From: CAXXXW01 sp963665555
GTDB lineage: Bacteria; Pseudomonadota; Alphaproteobacteria; Thalassobaculales; Thalassobaculaceae
DNA: 8,169 bases
Assembly (NCBI GenBank): GCA_963665555.2
Contig: CAXXXW010000002.1
Coordinates: forward strand, 1 to 8,169
Direction of reading: 5' to 3'
Shown here: one piece after another, positions 5,749 to 8,169 of the stretch
Numbering within the stretch: position 1 is the stretch's first letter
Layout of the letters: each line of letters opens with the position of its first letter
The notes under the pieces: generated by a model
The model's input: the letters and a program-made list of their open reading frames with translations, nothing else
Database searches by the model: none
Told to the model about the DNA's origin: nothing
Position numbers and translations under genes: made by a program

Positions 5749-5764
5749 GCCATGCTAGCATGGC
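5749..5764. promoter_or_regulatory. 16-bp perfect palindrome between divergent genes
   Basis: GCCATGCTAGCATGGC is perfectly self-complementary. It lies between the small minus-strand gene (start 5743) and the bc1 chaperone gene (start 5849). On either strand TG-c-TAGCAT resembles an extended -10, so it could fire both ways; it could equally be an operator. It shares the core TGCTAGCA with 1368-1375. Confidence 0.45.
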
Positions 5765-5848
5765 CGCGAGGCAATGCTCCCGGGGGCCGCCGGGGGCGCC
5801 GGACGACGCGGCGCGGCCGGGCCGGCCGGGGACGCGAGGGGAGGCGGG

Positions 5849-6373
5849 ATGTTCGCGGGCGCGCGCGCGAAACGGAGCCGGGAAGCGGCGGCGCGGCTCT
5901 ACGAGCGGATCGTCGCGCAATCCCGCCGCGTCGCGTTCTACCGCGAGTGCGCCGTGCCCGACACGCTCGACGGACGGTTCGACATGCTGGTCCTGCACAT
6001 GGCGCTTGTCCTGCGCCGGCTCAAGGCCGAGCCGGGCGGGGAGCGGCGGCTCGCCCAGGACCTGTTCGACCGCATGTTCGCCGACATGGACGAATCGCTG
6101 CGCGAGATGGGCGTAAGCGACATGTCCGTCGGCAAGCGGGTGAAGCAGATGGGGGCCGCCTTCTACGGCCGGCTCGCGGCCTACGACACGGCACTGGCGG
6201 CGGCCGGGGGGGCGCTGGAGGAGGCGCTGGCCCGCAACGTTTACCGGGGGGAGGCGCCGGCTTGCGGCGGGCATCGCCGCCTCGCGGCCTGGGCGCGCGC
6301 GGCGGACCGGACGCTCGCGTCCCGCCCGGCGGAGGAAATCCGCGCCGGCGATCCCCGTTTCGGAGAGCCGTGA
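5849..6373 (+). CDS. Ubiquinol-cytochrome c chaperone (CBP3 family)
   Basis: A 174-residue bacterial homologue of mitochondrial CBP3, which helps assemble cytochrome b into the bc1 complex (complex III). Family blocks visible are FYRECAVPDTLDGRFDML at 30-47 (read in two parts), MALVLRRLKAE at 51-61, and LFDRMFADMDESLREMGVSD then MSVGKRVKQM at about 72-101. The length is normal. The ATG at 5849 follows GAGGGGAGGCGGG, a strong ribosome site, so the open frame back to 5774 is not used. It is followed at 2 nt by the DUF177 gene, so the two are coupled. The gene in front of the chaperone in many alphaproteobacteria, an outer-membrane assembly lipoprotein (BamE/OmlA), is absent here and replaced by a divergent small gene. 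Confidence 0.92.
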   Translation: MFAGARAKRSREAAARLYERIVAQSRRVAFYRECAVPDTLDGRFDMLVLHMALVLRRLKAEPGGERRLAQDLFDRMFADMDESLREMGVSDMSVGKRVKQMGAAFYGRLAAYDTALAAAGGALEEALARNVYRGEAPACGGHRRLAAWARAADRTLASRPAEEIRAGDPRFGEP

Positions 6374-6375
6374 GG

Positions 6376-6951
6376 ATGGCCGTCGAACGGGCAGGCGCGC
6401 CGCCCGCGCCGGAATTCTCCCGCCGGATCCCGCTCGCCGAGATCGACCGCGCGCCCCGGCCGCGCCGCATCGCGGCGACGCCGGCGGAATGCGCCGCGCT
6501 GGCGCGCCGGTTCGGGATCGAGGCCCTGTCGGGCCTGCGCGCCGAGGCGCGTCTCGCCGAAACCGCCCCCGGCGTGGTGCTGGCGGAGGGGATCGTCGAG
6601 GCCGAGGTCTCGGTGGTCGGCGATCCGGCGGAGGACCCGGTGGACTTCACGGTGAGCGAGGGTTTCGCGGAGGTCTTCGCCACGCCGCGCGGCTGGAAGG
6701 CGCTCGCGGCGGCCGCGCCCGACGGCGAGGTGGACGCCGAGCCGGTCTCCGGCGGCGCGATCGACCTCGGCGAGGTCGCGGCGCAGGTCCTCTCCCTCGC
6801 CCTCGACCCGGTGCTGCTGGAGGCCGCCGCGTTCGACGACGGCGTCCCGGCCTTCTCGGCCGGCGGCGGGGCGGACGAGGCGGCCGGCGGGCCGTTCGCG
6901 GCGCTCGCCGCGCTGCGCCGGCGGGGCGCTTCGGGCGACGGGCCGGAATAG
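6376..6951 (+). CDS. DUF177 (YceD-family) protein
   Basis: A 191-residue DUF177/YceD-family protein. This family is found beside rpmF or plsX and is linked to ribosomal RNA maturation and ribosome biogenesis, but its mechanism is unclear. Visible features are an N-terminal FSRRIPLAEI, a central LRAEARLAETAPGVVLAEGIVEAEVSV, the C-terminal DLGEVAAQVLSLALDP at 130-145, and the ending PFAALAALRRR. The central Q-x-C-V-V-T-L-E-P segment usual in the family is not recognisable here: the matching region reads VSVVGDPAEDPVDFTV and has no cysteine. The ATG at 6376 lies 2 nt after the chaperone stop. A GTG at 6370 would overlap the upstream gene but has poor spacing to GGAGAG. No rpmF gene fits in the 88 nt before plsX. 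Confidence 0.85.
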   Translation: MAVERAGAPPAPEFSRRIPLAEIDRAPRPRRIAATPAECAALARRFGIEALSGLRAEARLAETAPGVVLAEGIVEAEVSVVGDPAEDPVDFTVSEGFAEVFATPRGWKALAAAAPDGEVDAEPVSGGAIDLGEVAAQVLSLALDPVLLEAAAFDDGVPAFSAGGGADEAAGGPFAALAALRRRGASGDGPE

Positions 6952-6966
6952 GGCCGGGCGCCCGCT

Positions 6967-7018
6967 TGCCGGCGGCCCGGCGAAAAGTGTTACCGTGCCG
7001 GCGGCCCGCCTGTATAAC
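6967..7018 (+). promoter_or_regulatory. plsX: plsX promoter region with 13-bp direct repeats
   Basis: TATAAC (7013-7018) is a good -10. TTACCG (6990-6995), 17 nt upstream, is a weak -35. The 13-mer TGCCGGCGGCCCG occurs at 6967-6979 and again at 6996-7008, a 29-bp period, so one copy flanks the -35 upstream and the other fills the spacer. The start site near 7025 would give a leader of about 15 nt to the ATG at 7040. This suggests plsX can be read apart from the genes upstream. Confidence 0.45.
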
Positions 7019-7039
7019 TTGGCGGTTCACGGGACTGTC

Positions 7040-8123
7040 ATGGACCTTCCGGCCGCCGCGCACATGCCATCGCGTATCACGATAGCCCTCGACGCCATGG
7101 GGGGCGACCGGGCGCCGGACCTCGTGGTCCGGGGCGCCGAGATCGCCGTCGAGCGGACGCCCGAACTGCGCTTCGTCCTGGTGGGCGACGAGGCGCGGGT
7201 GAAGCCGCTGCTCGACGGCGCGCGGCGGCTTTCGGCGGGCGCGTGCGAACTCCTCCACACCGAGGAGACGGTCGGCGCGGCGGAAAAACCGTCGGTCGCG
7301 CTCAGGACCGGGCGGCGGTCGAGCATGGGGCTGGCGATCGACCTCGCGGCCGGGGGGGAGGCCGCCGGCGTCGTCTCGGCCGGGAACACCGGCGCGCTGA
7401 TGGCGATGTCGCGGCTCCGCCTGCGCATGTGCCCGGGGATCGACCGGCCCGCGATCGCCAGCTTCTTCCCGACGCGGCGCGGCGAAACCTGTATGCTCGA
7501 CCTCGGCGCCAACATCGAGTGCGACGCCGACAACCTGGTCCAGTTCGCCGTCATGGGCGGGATTTTCGCGCGGATCGCGCTCGGCCTCGACCGCCCCTCG
7601 GTCGCGCTGCTCAATGTCGGCGCGGAGGAGCAGAAGGGGCACGAGGAGCTGCGGGAGGCGGCGGCGGTGCTGCGGGGTCTGGAGATGCCGATGGATTTCC
7701 GGGGCTTCGTCGAGGGCGACGACATCGCCGCCGGCACGGTGGACGTGGTCGTGACCGACGGCTTCACCGGCAACATCGCGCTGAAGACGGGCGGAGGGCG
7801 CGTCGCGCCTGATCGCGCATTTCCTGCGCGAGTCCTTCCGCTCCTCCCTGCCCTCCCGCCTCGGCTACCTTTTGAGCCGGGGCGCGGTGGCGCGGCTGCG
7901 CGAGCGCCTCGACCCGCGCCGCTACAACGGCGCGGTGCTGCTCGGCCTGAACGGCATCGCGGTGAAGAGCCATGGCGGGACCGACGAGATCGGCTTCGCC
8001 AACGCCATCGGCGTCGCGGCCGACATGGCGAAATTCGGATTCCTCGACGAGGTGAAGGAGGAGCTTGCGGTGTTGCACGCGGCGAACGACCAGCGGGCCG
8101 CCACGGCGGCCGCGGCCTCCTGA
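7040..8123 (+). CDS. plsX: Phosphate acyltransferase PlsX, one apparent frameshift
   Basis: PlsX makes acyl-phosphate from acyl-ACP, the first step of phospholipid synthesis by the PlsX/PlsY route, at the inner face of the membrane. After removal of one base the protein has about 360 residues. Visible motifs are ITIALDAMGGDRAPD 13-27, VVSAGNTGALMA 111-122, CMLDLGANIECDADNLVQFA 151-170, VALLNVGAEEQKGHEEL 188-204, DVVVTDGFTGNIALKTAEG 235-253, and the C-terminal YNGAVLLGLNGIAVKSHG 295-312. The break is at GGG 7789-7791: deleting one G joins ALKT to AEGASRLIAHFLR. Without correction the frame reads on past 8123 into fabH with no stop. The ATG at 7064 is an alternative start (352 residues); neither has a strong ribosome site. 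fabH starts 2 nt after the stop. Confidence 0.93.
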
Positions 8124-8125
8124 CC

Positions 8126-8169
8126 ATGCGCCGGTCCCTGATCGCGGGCTGCGGCGCGTACCTGCCCGA
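8126..8169 (+). CDS. fabH: Beta-ketoacyl-ACP synthase III (FabH), 5' part only
   Basis: The window ends 14 codons into this gene: MRRSLIAGCGAYLP, which matches the usual FabH N-terminus (R-S-x-I-x-G-x-G-x-Y-L-P). FabH condenses acetyl-CoA with malonyl-ACP to begin fatty-acid synthesis. The ATG sits 2 nt after the plsX stop (TGA-CC-ATG), so translation is probably coupled. The plsX-fabH order is conserved, which supports the call despite the short length. Confidence 0.85.
   Translation, partial: MRRSLIAGCGAYLP

Noticed and set aside
5209..5758. Plus-strand peptides such as GMGFEPTIPVSQYNG and DGIRTHDTGFPV
   Set aside because: They are well-known spurious translations of the antisense strand of a tRNA-Ser gene, not proteins.

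Overview
The window is very GC-rich DNA (coding stretches often above 70 % G+C), most likely from an alphaproteobacterium. The best evidence is the right-hand cluster: a CBP3-type ubiquinol-cytochrome c chaperone, DUF177 (YceD), plsX and fabH, a gene order typical of Alphaproteobacteria. An orphan MlaF-type ATPase, an IclR regulator and a class I cytochrome c fit that group. No phage, insertion sequence or CRISPR array is visible.

Left part (1-2209). A DUF3800-domain gene runs off the left edge on the minus strand and is visibly less GC-rich than its neighbours. Just upstream of it, on the same strand, is an alpha/beta hydrolase. Divergent from the hydrolase is an ABC ATPase of the MlaF type. 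It needs two frame corrections and has no permease or substrate-binding partner beside it.

Middle (2210-5536), all on the minus strand. Read in the direction of transcription, it holds tRNA-Ser(GCT) with its own promoter and a 3' hairpin; a tightly spaced three-gene group (small one-helix membrane protein, AroE-like dehydrogenase with one frameshift, single-domain cupin); a terminator region; an IclR-family regulator preceded by an 18-bp perfect palindrome; and a periplasmic c-type cytochrome. The AroE-like/cupin/IclR set looks like a small regulated catabolic or accessory unit rather than the housekeeping shikimate pathway, because the AroE-like protein lacks the usual substrate-binding serines.

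Right part (5537-8169). A short uncharacterised minus-strand gene diverges from the plus-strand cluster of bc1 chaperone, DUF177, plsX (one frameshift) and the first 14 codons of fabH. PlsX and FabH act at the start of phospholipid and fatty-acid synthesis; the chaperone serves respiratory complex III.

Four single-base frame breaks occur in three conserved genes (mlaF-like twice, aroE-like once, plsX once). All are +1 and can be placed in G/C homopolymer runs. Consensus sequencing error is the simplest explanation, so these genes are annotated as intact proteins needing correction, not as decayed genes. Several palindromes and direct repeats in promoter regions are reported as candidate operators. 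I saw no clearly novel multi-gene system here.
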